Origin: Cronobacter condimenti 1330
Lineage (GTDB): Bacteria > Pseudomonadota > Gammaproteobacteria > Enterobacterales > Enterobacteriaceae
Assembly: GCF_001277255.1 (NCBI RefSeq)
Contig: NZ_CP012264.1
Coordinates: 2,356,001-2,420,000, forward strand
Direction: 5' to 3'
Length of the DNA: 64,000 nt
The notes beneath the pieces are model-generated. The model ran no database searches. It was not told the origin of the DNA and saw only the letters and a program-made list of their open reading frames with translations. A program made the translations under genes and the position numbers. The number at the start of each line of letters is the position of its first letter. The first letter of the stretch is position 1. Positions 1 to 8,988 of the stretch are shown here, piece after piece.

Positions 1-1391
1 GCGGTGTTGTTGGAGCTGTCAGACAGCATGGTGTTCAGGAAAGAGGTCGGCTCGTTGTAATCCGCACACCAGCCCGCACGCGCCACGTCGAAGTTGCCCT
101 GATGACGGGTATCCAGGAACGTTTTCCACTCCTGGTTTTCCAGCTTCACGTTCACGCCCAGGTTTTTCTTCCAGATGGACGCGGCAGCAATCGCCAGTTT
201 CTTGTGCAGATCAGAGGTGTTGTAGAGCAGATCAAACGTCAGCGGTTTGTCCGCGGTATAACCTGCTTCAGCCAGCAGTTTCTTGGCTTCTGCGTTACGC
301 TGTTCCTGGGTCATTTTGAACCAGGCCGGTTCGGTGAATTTCGCGCCGTCAGTGTAAGGCGGGGTATAGCCGTAAGCCGGCAGGTCGCCCTGGTTTTTCA
401 CTTTATGCACGATGATGTCACGATCCAGACCCAGCTTCAGCGCGGTACGAACGCGCGGATCATTAAATGGCGGTTTCTGGTTGTTGATTTCGTAGTAGTA
501 GGTACACAGATACGGGTCAACGTGGACTTCTTTAGGGATCTCTTTTTTCAGTTTCTGGAAGAGTTCAATCGGCATGTTGTTATAGGTCATGTCGATTTCA
601 CCGCTGCGGTAGCGGTTTACGTCAGTGACTTCTGAAGAGATAGGCAGATAAGTAACTTCGTTGATAACGGTTTTCGCGTTATCCCAGTAGTTGGTATTGC
701 GCTCAAGCACGATGCGCTCGTTCACTACCCAGGATTTCAGCTTATACGCGCCATTCGATACGATGTTCGCAGGCTGGGTCCATTTATCGCCAAATTTCTC
801 AACGGTCGCTTTAGGCACCGGAGACATGGAGGAGTGCACCAGCAGTTTATAGAAATACGGGACCGGCTCGCTAAGGGTTACTTCAAGCGTATGGTCATCA
901 ATGGCTTTAACACCGAGATCGGTGGCCGGTTTTTTACCCGCGATAATGTCGTCGATATTGGTGATGTGGCCGTACTGCAAATAGCTTTCATACGGGGAGG
1001 CAGTTTTCGGATCGGCCAGACGCTGCCAGCTGTAGACAAAATCCTGCGCTGTGACCGGCTCGCCGTTGGACCACTTCGCGTCTTTACGCAAATGGAAGGT
1101 CCAGACTTTAAAATCTTTGTTTTCCCACTTTTCAGCAACACCCGCGCTCGGGTGGCCTTCTACGTCAGTCACCAGCAGACCTTCAAACAGATCGCGGTTA
1201 ATGTTCGACTCAGGCACGCCTTCAATTTTATGCGGGTCGAGAGACTGAACTTCCGAACCATTATTGCGCACCAGCGTTTGCTTCTCCGCCAGTTGCACAC
1301 CCGCAGGTACATTCGCAGCCATTGCGTTACCCGCGATTAGCGCAGAAAGGATCCCCGCCGCTACCAGACTTTTTTTTGTGATGATGGACAT
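1..1391 (-). CDS. oppA: Periplasmic oligopeptide-binding protein OppA (3' end outside window)
   Basis: The minus strand reads open from an ATG at 1391 to the window edge, about 463 codons of an expected ~540. The product begins MSIITKKSLVAAG, a typical Sec signal peptide ending near AMA-A, followed by the family-5 solute-binding fold (RNNGSEVQSLDPHK, and later YLCTYYYEINNQKPPF). OppA is the periplasmic receptor of the oligopeptide ABC importer, so oppBCDF would be expected beyond the left edge. The leader just before the start is CA-rich (taccaacaca) behind a GGAG ribosome site, which fits the known control of oppA by the small RNA GcvB; that link is inferred from E. coli and Salmonella. Identification is by close sequence similarity recalled from E. 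coli. Confidence 0.96.
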   Translation of the reverse strand, partial: MSIITKKSLVAAGILSALIAGNAMAANVPAGVQLAEKQTLVRNNGSEVQSLDPHKIEGVPESNINRDLFEGLLVTDVEGHPSAGVAEKWENKDFKVWTFHLRKDAKWSNGEPVTAQDFVYSWQRLADPKTASPYESYLQYGHITNIDDIIAGKKPATDLGVKAIDDHTLEVTLSEPVPYFYKLLVHSSMSPVPKATVEKFGDKWTQPANIVSNGAYKLKSWVVNERIVLERNTNYWDNAKTVINEVTYLPISSEVTDVNRYRSGEIDMTYNNMPIELFQKLKKEIPKEVHVDPYLCTYYYEINNQKPPFNDPRVRTALKLGLDRDIIVHKVKNQGDLPAYGYTPPYTDGAKFTEPAWFKMTQEQRNAEAKKLLAEAGYTADKPLTFDLLYNTSDLHKKLAIAAASIWKKNLGVNVKLENQEWKTFLDTRHQGNFDVARAGWCADYNEPTSFLNTMLSDSSNNT

Positions 1392-2138
1392 TGTGTTGGT
1401 ACTCCACTCATTATTATTACTGACCAAAGCCAGCCCGTTCTCCCCTAATGGGGACCTGTGCAGCGCAGGAGCTTTCGCGTCTGCCAGGTGGTTTTTCATT
1501 TTTACTACGTGCTATCACCGACTTTATTTATCACGGTTGCTCTGTGGCAGCCTGTCGTCGATTCTTTTCCTGCCCTTCCCTGTTTTAAGGACAGTCTCTT
1601 GTCGCGCTACCTGTTGAGGGAAAGCGCTTTCATACGAAAATCATTCTCATCTGCTGATAATTCGCAGGCAAATGTTTTGCCGGAAAGTATCAAATGCGTG
1701 AATTGTGCGCCAATACAATTTACAAATTTGTTAACCGCTTCTCTTTTGTCGCATTGCCTGGCGTTGCGCCAACTTGTTCTAAAAGCTCAAAATGACCCAT
1801 TTTTCTTTTTATTATCAATACATTGATGAAAAAACAAGTCGAGTAACTGGCGTGTGATGCTTACAACAGTCAGCCACAACATAACGTTAACAATTGAACA
1901 AAAATTAGCACATTTATCTGCAGTGGCGTTGAAATTACTAATAACATTTCGTTAAACCCGCATCAATACTCAAAGTATCATGTGAGGGAAATAACAGACT
2001 GATTGCTTTATTTGTGTACGCAATGAATGTAACCGGGCCTGTAATTCATTGTTTTAATAAAGTTTTGGCTAATATCAGATAAAGTTATATGTCGAAACGC
2101 GGAAAGGGACGTGTTATAGGAAATGCTAATAATAGAAG
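1392..2138. other. oppA upstream region, no gene seen
   Basis: About 750 bases between oppA and the ychE terminator, AT-rich compared with the genes around it. It should hold the oppA promoter and its long leader. The open frames here have no recognisable protein features and unlike composition, so I call no gene. I did not identify a convincing operator by eye. Confidence 0.6.
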
Positions 2139-2167
2139 AAAAAAGCGAAGCTTCCGCTCCGCTTTTT
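2139..2167 (-). terminator. Rho-independent terminator of ychE
   Basis: Inverted repeat with flanking A and T runs just downstream of the ychE stop. Read on the minus strand it forms an AAAAGCG/CGCTTTT stem followed by a T run. Confidence 0.65.
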
Positions 2168-2183
2168 ATCAGCTGGAAGATGA

Positions 2184-2831
2184 CTAACTTACAAGGCCTG
2201 GAAACAACGCTTTAATGCCTGTCACAATAAATTCAATACCAAGCGCCATTAGCAGTAAACCCATGATACGCGTAATAACATTAATGCCGGTCTGCCCGAG
2301 CAGCCGAACCAGCCAGGGTGCCAGACGAAACACTCCCCAACAGCAGGCGGCGAATAGCGCAATGGCAAGGGTAAAGCCAATCAAATACTGCCAGCTGTGG
2401 TAGCGCGTCCCCCAGACGATAGTCGAACTGATGGCACCCGGCCCGGCCATCAGTGGCAGCGCCAGCGGTACAACACCAATACTTTCGCGGATAGCTGTCT
2501 CCGATTTTTCCTGCTTGTTTTGTTTATCTTCGCCAAGCTTGCCGCTAATCATCGACATCGCAATAGTGACGACCAGAATGCCGCCCGCAATGCGAAACGA
2601 GTCAATCGAAATACCAAAAACCTGAAGAATCGCGTCGCCCAGGAAAAGTGATGTCCAGAGAATAATGGCAACCGAGAGATTGGCGGTGAGGTTCGTTTTA
2701 TTGCGGGCTACCGCCGTCTGGTAGCTCGTCATACTAATAAAAACAGGAATGATGCCCACGGGGTTTACCAGCGCGAACAGGCCAATAAAGAATTTAAAAA
2801 ACGTGGGTAAATCAAACAGCATAGAGTTCAA
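2184..2831 (-). CDS. ychE: MarC/UPF0056-family inner membrane protein YchE
   Basis: A 215-residue multi-pass membrane protein of the MarC (UPF0056) family; its transported substrate is unknown. Conserved stretches seen are FIGLFALVNPVGIIPVF, SMISGKLGEDKQNKQEKSE and LPLMAGPGAISSTIVWGTR, and about six hydrophobic segments span the chain. I chose a TTG start at 2831 because it has GGAG six bases upstream and gives 215 residues, the E. coli length. An ATG nine bases further in (2822) lacks a good ribosome site, and the longest frame (TTG at 2858) would add nine residues. The gene lies between oppA and adhE as in E. coli. Confidence 0.9.
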   Translation of the reverse strand: MNSMLFDLPTFFKFFIGLFALVNPVGIIPVFISMTSYQTAVARNKTNLTANLSVAIILWTSLFLGDAILQVFGISIDSFRIAGGILVVTIAMSMISGKLGEDKQNKQEKSETAIRESIGVVPLALPLMAGPGAISSTIVWGTRYHSWQYLIGFTLAIALFAACCWGVFRLAPWLVRLLGQTGINVITRIMGLLLMALGIEFIVTGIKALFPGLVS

Positions 2832-2858
2832 AGGATGCTCCGCAGATTGGGTAGGCAA

Positions 2859-3303
2859 CGGCGTCGCGTAATGTAATCCAAAAGGCCTGCATACGCTACG
2901 CCATTACGGCGTTATGCTTTCTCGATCTCGCGCCATATTGACCGCGTCGACCTGTGTTATTCTTTTGTTAGTTTTATGGTAAGTTAAAATTCCTTAGATG
3001 TAGCAAATATATTAACCGTCGCTGAATTACCGTCAGAAGGGCTGCTGAAAGGAGTCAGCATGGGGTTAAATTGATTTAGATCACGCTTTTGCTACTCAGA
3101 AGTGAGTATCTTGATGATGCCGCCAGGGAGTAAAACATTTTCCAGATGAATGTTTTTAGGCAAGGCTCTTTTAGTAAATCAGCGGAGGTTTCTGGTCGTT
3201 TTGCTGGCAAACCTGTCTGTAACGCACGCTGTTTGGGGCTGACTATACTGTCGTTTCGAGCAGATGATTTACTAAAAGAGTTTAACATTATCAGGAGAGC
3301 ATT
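2859..3303 (+). promoter_or_regulatory. adhE upstream/leader region
   Basis: A long untranslated stretch before adhE. It contains an FNR-like sequence TTGATTTAGATCA at 3071-3083 (one base from the full dyad) and a perfect 16-base inverted repeat, 3166-3181 with 3265-3280 (CTCTTTTAGTAAATCA and its complement). The second arm ends 13 bases before the AGGAGA ribosome site at 3293-3298. In E. coli adhE translation needs RNase III to open a leader structure that hides the ribosome site; this repeat could form the equivalent helix. The role here is inferred. Confidence 0.6.
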
Positions 3304-5982
3304 ATGGCTGTTACTAATGTCGCTGAACTAAACGCCCTCGTCGAGCGCGTCAAAAAAGCCCAGCGTGAATATGCCAATTTCACTCAAGAGCAGGTTGACA
3401 AAATCTTCCGCGCCGCCGCTCTGGCCGCTGCAGATGCTCGAATCCCCCTCGCTAAAATGGCTGTTGCCGAATCCGGAATGGGTATTGTTGAAGACAAAGT
3501 GATCAAAAACCACTTTGCTTCTGAATATATCTACAACGCTTACAAAGATGAGAAGACCTGTGGCATCCTCGATGAAGATGATACCTTCGGGACTATCACC
3601 ATCGCCGAACCTATCGGGATCATCTGCGGTATTGTCCCGACGACTAACCCGACTTCTACCGCTATCTTCAAGTCATTGATCAGCCTGAAGACGCGTAACG
3701 CCATTATCTTCTCTCCGCATCCGCGTGCTAAAAACGCCACAAACAAAGCGGCTGATATCGTCCTGCAGGCAGCCATCGCTGCGGGCGCGCCAAAAGACTT
3801 GATCGGCTGGATTGATGAACCGTCTGTCGAGCTGTCCAACGCGCTTATGCATCATCCGGACATCAATCTGATCCTGGCAACTGGTGGACCGGGCATGGTG
3901 AAAGCGGCTTACAGTTCTGGTAAACCAGCAATCGGTGTTGGTGCCGGTAACACCCCGGTGGTTATCGATGAAACCGCAGATATCAAACGTGCGGTTGCGT
4001 CTGTACTGATGTCCAAAACATTCGATAACGGCGTCATCTGTGCTTCAGAGCAGTCTGTTGTTGTCGTCGATTCTGTTTACGATGCCGTACGCGAACGTTT
4101 CTCAACGCATGGCGGTTATCTGCTGCAGGGCGCAGAGCTTAAAGCCGTACAGAATATCATTCTGAAAAACGGTGGTCTTAACGCTGCTATCGTAGGTCAG
4201 CCTGCGGTGAAAATTGCGGAAATGGCCGGTATTACCGTGCCGTCCAGCACCAAAATTCTTATCGGTGAAGTTTCACTCGTTGATGAGAGCGAACCGTTCG
4301 CTCACGAAAAACTCTCCCCTACCCTTGCTATGTACCGTGCGAAAGATTTCGAAGATGCGGTAGAAAAAGCGGAAAAACTGGTTGCCATGGGTGGTATCGG
4401 TCATACCTCCTGCCTGTATACGGATCAGGACAACCAACCGGCTCGCGTCAGCTTCTTTGGCGACAAAATGAAAACCGCGCGTATTCTCATCAATACGCCG
4501 GCTTCTCAGGGCGGTATCGGGGATCTCTACAACTTCAAACTGGCACCGTCTCTGACGCTGGGTTGCGGCTCATGGGGTGGTAACTCCATCTCTGAAAACG
4601 TTGGTCCGAAGCACCTGATCAACAAGAAAACCGTTGCTAAGCGAGCTGAAAACATGTTGTGGCATAAACTTCCGAAATCTATCTACTTCCGTCGCGGCTC
4701 GCTGCCGATTGCAATGGACGAAGTGATTACCGACGGTCACAAACGCGCCATGATCGTGACTGACCGCTTCCTGTTTAACAACGGTTATGCGGATCAAATC
4801 ACCTCTGTGCTTAAAGCAGCGGGCGTTGAAACCGAAGTGTTCTTTGAAGTAGAAGCTGACCCGACATTAAGCGTTGTACGTAAAGGCGCTGAACTGATGA
4901 ACTCCTTTAAACCGGATGTCATCATCGCGCTGGGCGGCGGCTCTCCGATGGATGCGGCGAAAATCATGTGGGTCATGTACGAGCATCCGGAAACCCACTT
5001 TGAAGAACTGGCACTGCGCTTTATGGATATCCGTAAACGTATCTACAAGTTCCCGAAAATGGGTGTGAAAGCGAAAATGATCGCTGTCACTACAACGTCC
5101 GGTACCGGTTCCGAAGTTACCCCGTTTGCGGTCGTGACCGACGACGAAACCGGCCAGAAATATCCGCTGGCAGACTACGCGCTGACGCCGGATATGGCGA
5201 TTGTGGACGCTAACCTGGTAATGGACATGCCGAAATCGCTGTGCGCGTTCGGTGGCCTGGATGCTGTAACGCACGCACTGGAAGCTTACGTTTCTGTTCT
5301 GGCCTCTGAATTCTCTGACGGTCAGGCGCTGCAGGCACTGAAACTGCTGAAAGATAACCTGCCGGCTTCGTATCATGAAGGTTCTAAAAACCCGGTAGCG
5401 CGTGAGCGTGTACACAGTGCAGCTACTATCGCTGGTATCGCGTTTGCGAACGCCTTCCTGGGCGTGTGCCACTCAATGGCACATAAACTGGGTTCGCAGT
5501 TCCATATCCCGCACGGTCTCGCGAACGCCCTGCTGATTTCTAACGTTATCCGCTATAACGCGAACGATAACCCGACGAAGCAGACCGCCTTTAGCCAGTA
5601 TGATCGCCCGCAAGCGCGCCGTCGTTATGCTGAAGTTGCCGATCACCTTGGCCTGTCTGCACCGGGTGACCGTACCGCCGCGAAAATCGAGAAACTGCTG
5701 GCGTGGCTGGAAAGCATTAAAGCTGAACTGGGCATTCCGAAGTCCATTCGTGAAGCGGGTGTTCAGGAAGCTGACTTCCTGGCGCATGTCGACAAGCTGT
5801 CCGAAGATGCTTTCGATGACCAGTGTACTGGCGCTAACCCGCGTTATCCGCTGATTGCCGAGCTGAAACAAATCCTGCTGGATAGCTTCTACGGTCGCGA
5901 ATACAAGGAAGGCGCAGAAACTGCAAAAGCGGAAACCGCCCCGGTCGTGAAAGCTGACAAAAAAGCCAAGAAAACCGTTTAA
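3304..5982 (+). CDS. adhE: Bifunctional aldehyde/alcohol dehydrogenase AdhE
   Basis: 892 residues, close to E. coli AdhE. The enzyme converts acetyl-CoA to acetaldehyde and then to ethanol with NADH during fermentation, and forms spirosome filaments in the cytosol. Residues ~1-440 are the CoA-acylating aldehyde dehydrogenase half, with the catalytic cysteine in NGVICASEQS. After a linker, residues ~450-870 are the iron-dependent alcohol dehydrogenase half, with the GGGSPMDAAK nucleotide motif and metal-binding histidines near GLDAVTHALEAY and CHSMAHKLG. The tail is lysine/alanine rich (KADKKAKKTV). Monocistronic, with a strong ribosome site and its own terminator. Confidence 0.99.
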   Translation: MAVTNVAELNALVERVKKAQREYANFTQEQVDKIFRAAALAAADARIPLAKMAVAESGMGIVEDKVIKNHFASEYIYNAYKDEKTCGILDEDDTFGTITIAEPIGIICGIVPTTNPTSTAIFKSLISLKTRNAIIFSPHPRAKNATNKAADIVLQAAIAAGAPKDLIGWIDEPSVELSNALMHHPDINLILATGGPGMVKAAYSSGKPAIGVGAGNTPVVIDETADIKRAVASVLMSKTFDNGVICASEQSVVVVDSVYDAVRERFSTHGGYLLQGAELKAVQNIILKNGGLNAAIVGQPAVKIAEMAGITVPSSTKILIGEVSLVDESEPFAHEKLSPTLAMYRAKDFEDAVEKAEKLVAMGGIGHTSCLYTDQDNQPARVSFFGDKMKTARILINTPASQGGIGDLYNFKLAPSLTLGCGSWGGNSISENVGPKHLINKKTVAKRAENMLWHKLPKSIYFRRGSLPIAMDEVITDGHKRAMIVTDRFLFNNGYADQITSVLKAAGVETEVFFEVEADPTLSVVRKGAELMNSFKPDVIIALGGGSPMDAAKIMWVMYEHPETHFEELALRFMDIRKRIYKFPKMGVKAKMIAVTTTSGTGSEVTPFAVVTDDETGQKYPLADYALTPDMAIVDANLVMDMPKSLCAFGGLDAVTHALEAYVSVLASEFSDGQALQALKLLKDNLPASYHEGSKNPVARERVHSAATIAGIAFANAFLGVCHSMAHKLGSQFHIPHGLANALLISNVIRYNANDNPTKQTAFSQYDRPQARRRYAEVADHLGLSAPGDRTAAKIEKLLAWLESIKAELGIPKSIREAGVQEADFLAHVDKLSEDAFDDQCTGANPRYPLIAELKQILLDSFYGREYKEGAETAKAETAPVVKADKKAKKTV

Positions 5983-5997
5983 TCTGGCTTAAAATTA

Positions 5998-6024
5998 TAA
6001 ACCCGCCTCCCGGCGGGTTTTTTT
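5998..6024 (+). terminator. Rho-independent terminator of adhE
   Basis: ACCCGCC-tccc-GGCGGGT stem followed by eight T residues, directly after the adhE stop. Confidence 0.9.
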
Positions 6025-6223
6025 ATGCCTGTTATAACATCCTCAGCGGTACCGATAGTTACTCAAGCGCTGTTAATGGATTAGATGCAGAGGCTTAATG
6101 CGAGAATTCCCTCTTCTGCGGATGGGCTGTGTTGCGATGCTATGAGCCAGATTTCGGCTAACGCACCACCACTCCACGATATACCGCTGACCATACATCA
6201 GGCCTGTTACCCCTCATCCCCAT

Positions 6224-6257
6224 AAAAAAGCCTCAGCGCATTTCTGAGGCTTTTTTT
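6224..6257 (-). terminator. Rho-independent terminator of tdk (bidirectional)
   Basis: GCCTCAG/CTGAGGC stem flanked by an A run and a T run, so it can end transcription from both sides. It lies between convergent adhE and tdk. The ~200 bases between the two terminators (6025-6223) show nothing recognisable. Confidence 0.85.
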
Positions 6258-6288
6258 ACAAACGGGACAGTTACCTAAACCGTATTGA

Positions 6289-6894
6289 TTAAACACCTTG
6301 TATGGCTTTTAGCGAGCCTTTTTCCAGTGCTTCTTTATAATGCTTCCGGCATACGGACACATAACGCTCGTTACCGCCAATGACGACCTGTTCACCCTCA
6401 TTGTAAGGTCGTCCTTCTTGATCGAGACGGAGCACCATGCCCGCTTTACGCCCGCAAAAGCAGACCGTTTTCAGCTCAACCAGTTTATCGGACCACGCCA
6501 GCAGATATTGGCTGCCGCTAAATAATTCGCCCTGGAAATCGGTACGCAGGCCATAACAGAGCACAGGAATATCCAGCTTATCGACGACTTCGGAAAGTTC
6601 ATAAACCTGTTCACGGGTCAGAAACTGGCATTCGTCCACCAGCACGCAATGTACTGGTGCGTGGTGATGTTGATCCTGAATATCATTTAATAAAGAGGTG
6701 TGCTGGTTATAAAGCCGTGCAGGCGAGGATAATCCTATACGGGAACTGACCTTCCCTGCGCCAAAGCGATCATCAATTTCCGCGGTATAAACCAGCGTGC
6801 GCATTCCCCTTTCCTGATAGTTATATGATGATTGTAGTAATGCCGTCGATTTACCGGCATTCATTGCCGAGTAGTAAAAATAAAGTTGCGCCAT
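6289..6894 (-). CDS. tdk: Thymidine kinase
   Basis: 201 residues. Phosphorylates thymidine and deoxyuridine with ATP in pyrimidine salvage. The P-loop is near the N-terminus (SAMNAGKSTALLQ), followed by the Walker-B/lid region VLVDECQFLTREQV and zinc-binding cysteines (VCFCGRKAG and the C-terminal CRKHY). Length matches the type II thymidine kinases of enteric bacteria (~205). Transcribed away from hns and convergent with adhE, the same order as E. coli. Confidence 0.98.
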   Translation of the reverse strand: MAQLYFYYSAMNAGKSTALLQSSYNYQERGMRTLVYTAEIDDRFGAGKVSSRIGLSSPARLYNQHTSLLNDIQDQHHHAPVHCVLVDECQFLTREQVYELSEVVDKLDIPVLCYGLRTDFQGELFSGSQYLLAWSDKLVELKTVCFCGRKAGMVLRLDQEGRPYNEGEQVVIGGNERYVSVCRKHYKEALEKGSLKAIQGV

Positions 6895-7434
6895 CTGCTC
6901 GATAACCCTGGCTTAAGTGTTGGTACGTTGCGGCCAGTGTATCATATTCTCTAAGGATCGCGTGCCGCCGCCGTTGCTGACCACACACATGCTTATATAG
7001 CGATACGCTCATGGAAAGGACTCAACACTTTGAAACACATTGGCGCCCCGTATTGTGGATAAACTGTGAAGACACTGGGCACTTTAGTCCATTAATCGAA
7101 ATACTTTTGGTTGGTTCGTATTCTAATATGACAGGCACAAGTGCCACTCAAGGATCTACTAATACAAAGGGAGCATATTTCTTCTTGAGGATAATAAACC
7201 CTTAAAAAATGGTGTTTCTCAGGAGAATGCCCGCCTGACGCTCGCGATAGACGACACATTTTCCCCCAGTAGCTTTGTGCGTCACTTCAAGAAAAATTTA
7301 AGTTTCGCCTTTTTAAATGACCACAAATAATCCGATATTTTGACTTCCTTACATTCCGACCTATTGCAGAACTGAATTTAAGGCTCTATTATTAGCTCAA
7401 CACACCACCCCATTATAAGTTTGAGATTACTACA
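6895..7434 (+). promoter_or_regulatory. tdk-hns intergenic region
   Basis: About 540 AT-rich bases carrying the divergent promoters of tdk and hns. No complete gene is convincing. Around 7220-7310 one frame encodes ENARLTLAIDDTFSPSSFVRHFKKN, which resembles the second helix-turn-helix of AraC-type regulators (pattern SxSSFxRxFKK) but has no start or partner domain. It is either a decayed remnant or chance. Confidence 0.4.
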
Positions 7435-7848
7435 ATGAGCGAAGCACTTAAAATTCTGAACAACATCCGTACTCTTCGTGCACAGGCGAGAGAATGTACT
7501 CTGGAAACTCTGGAAGAGATGCTGGAGAAATTAGAAGTGGTTGTAAATGAGCGCCGTGAAGAAGAAAGCGCCGCCGCTGCGGAAATCGAAGAACGTACTC
7601 GTAAATTACAGCAGTACCGTGAAATGCTGATTGCTGACGGTATTGATCCGAATGAATTGCTGAACAGCATGTCTGCCGCTAAAACCGGCACCAAAGCTAA
7701 ACGTGCTGCGCGTCCGGCTAAATATCGTTACACCGATGAAAACGGCGAAAGCAAAACCTGGACCGGTCAGGGCCGCACCCCGGCAGTCATCAAAAAAGCT
7801 ATCGACGAGCAAGGCAAACAGCTGGACGATTTCCTGATCAAGGATTAA
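7435..7848 (+). CDS. hns: Nucleoid-associated silencer H-NS
   Basis: 137 residues, the standard enterobacterial length. H-NS binds curved AT-rich DNA, bridges it and silences horizontally acquired genes. Residues ~1-65 form the helical dimerisation domain (SEALKILNNIRTLRAQARE), residues ~65-90 the linker, and the C-terminal domain carries the minor-groove hook TGQGRTP with the conserved YTDENGESKTW before it. Single gene with its own terminator; E. coli hns lies at the same place next to tdk and galU. Confidence 0.99.
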   Translation: MSEALKILNNIRTLRAQARECTLETLEEMLEKLEVVVNERREEESAAAAEIEERTRKLQQYREMLIADGIDPNELLNSMSAAKTGTKAKRAARPAKYRYTDENGESKTWTGQGRTPAVIKKAIDEQGKQLDDFLIKD

Positions 7849-7879
7849 TTTCGTTCAGACAGTGCTTACGGTGCTGTAT

Positions 7880-7910
7880 AAAAAACCCCGCCATGGCGGG
7901 GTTTTTGTTT
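7880..7910. terminator. Bidirectional terminator between hns and uge
   Basis: Stem ACCCCGCC-at-GGCGGGGT with A residues before and T residues after it, between the convergent genes hns and uge. Confidence 0.9.
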
Positions 7911-7960
7911 TTATAGCCTCTTATAATGCTTAAGAGGCGTTCAGCGCAGTGCCTTACAGA

Positions 7961-8974
7961 TTACTCTGCTACGTTATAAAACGCCTTGTACCACGCTACA
8001 AAACGTTTAACGCCCTCTTCAACAGAAGTCTGCGGTTTAAAGCCAATCACATTATAAAGCGCAGAAGTATCAGCGCTGGTTTCCAGCACGTCGCCGGGTT
8101 GCATTGGCAGCATATTTTTCTGCGCTTCTTTACCCAATGCTTTTTCCAGCGCAGAGATATAATCCATTAACGCAACGGGAGAACTGTTGCCGATATTATA
8201 GACACGATAAGGCGCAGAACTGGTTGCCGGCGAGCCGTTTTCCACGGTCCACTGCGGGTCTGCTTGCGGAATAACATCCTGCAAGCGAACAATCGCCTCT
8301 GCTATATCGTCGATATAAGTAAAATCTCGACGCATCTGGCCATGGTTATACACATCAATGCTACTGCCTTTAACAATCGCTTGGGTAAATTTGAACAGCG
8401 CCATATCCGGACGGCCCCACGGGCCATAAACGGTAAAAAAGCGTAGCCCTGTCGTTGGCAGACCGTACAGATGCGAATAAGTATGCGACATTAGCTCATT
8501 GGCCTTTTTCGTCGCGGCATATAAAGAAACCGGATGGTCTACAGAATCATCGGTCGAAAAAGGCATTTTACGGTTGAGACCATAAACCGAGCTGGAGGAG
8601 GCGTATAATAAATGCTCAACTTTATGGTGTCGGCAACCTTCCAGAATGTTTAAATGCCCGGTCAGGTTGGCATCCGCATAAGCATGAGGATTTTCCAGGG
8701 AATAACGCACCCCCGCCTGTGCCGCAAGATGAATTACGCGCTGCGGTTGATGCTGAGCAAATAAGGTTTCCATTGCCTGACGGTCAGCCAGATCAATTTT
8801 TTCGAAATGAAACGCGGTGTGTTTGTTAAGAATATTGAGACGGGCAAGTTTGAGGTTGACGTCATAATAATCATTCAGGTTATCGATACCGATAACCTGG
8901 TGACCGGCTGCCAGCAGACGTTCGCTGACGTGAAAACCAATAAAGCCTGCTGCGCCGGTAACCAGAAATTTCAT
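7961..8974 (-). CDS. uge: NAD-dependent UDP-glucuronate/UDP-galacturonate 4-epimerase
   Basis: 337 residues, extended short-chain dehydrogenase fold. The N-terminal Rossmann motif is VTGAAGFIGFHVSE and the catalytic pair is in SLYAATKKANE (Y-x3-K). Overall sequence resembles the UDP-glucuronate 4-epimerases called Uge or Gla in Klebsiella. It would turn UDP-glucuronate into UDP-galacturonate for LPS core or capsule. It is the last gene of a galU-ugd-uge run, 14 bases after ugd, so the operon supplies its substrate in two steps from UDP-glucose. The start has GAGG upstream. A 4-epimerase with another UDP-sugar preference cannot be excluded. Confidence 0.85.
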   Translation of the reverse strand: MKFLVTGAAGFIGFHVSERLLAAGHQVIGIDNLNDYYDVNLKLARLNILNKHTAFHFEKIDLADRQAMETLFAQHQPQRVIHLAAQAGVRYSLENPHAYADANLTGHLNILEGCRHHKVEHLLYASSSSVYGLNRKMPFSTDDSVDHPVSLYAATKKANELMSHTYSHLYGLPTTGLRFFTVYGPWGRPDMALFKFTQAIVKGSSIDVYNHGQMRRDFTYIDDIAEAIVRLQDVIPQADPQWTVENGSPATSSAPYRVYNIGNSSPVALMDYISALEKALGKEAQKNMLPMQPGDVLETSADTSALYNVIGFKPQTSVEEGVKRFVAWYKAFYNVAE

Positions 8975-8988
8975 ACGATCCTCATTAA

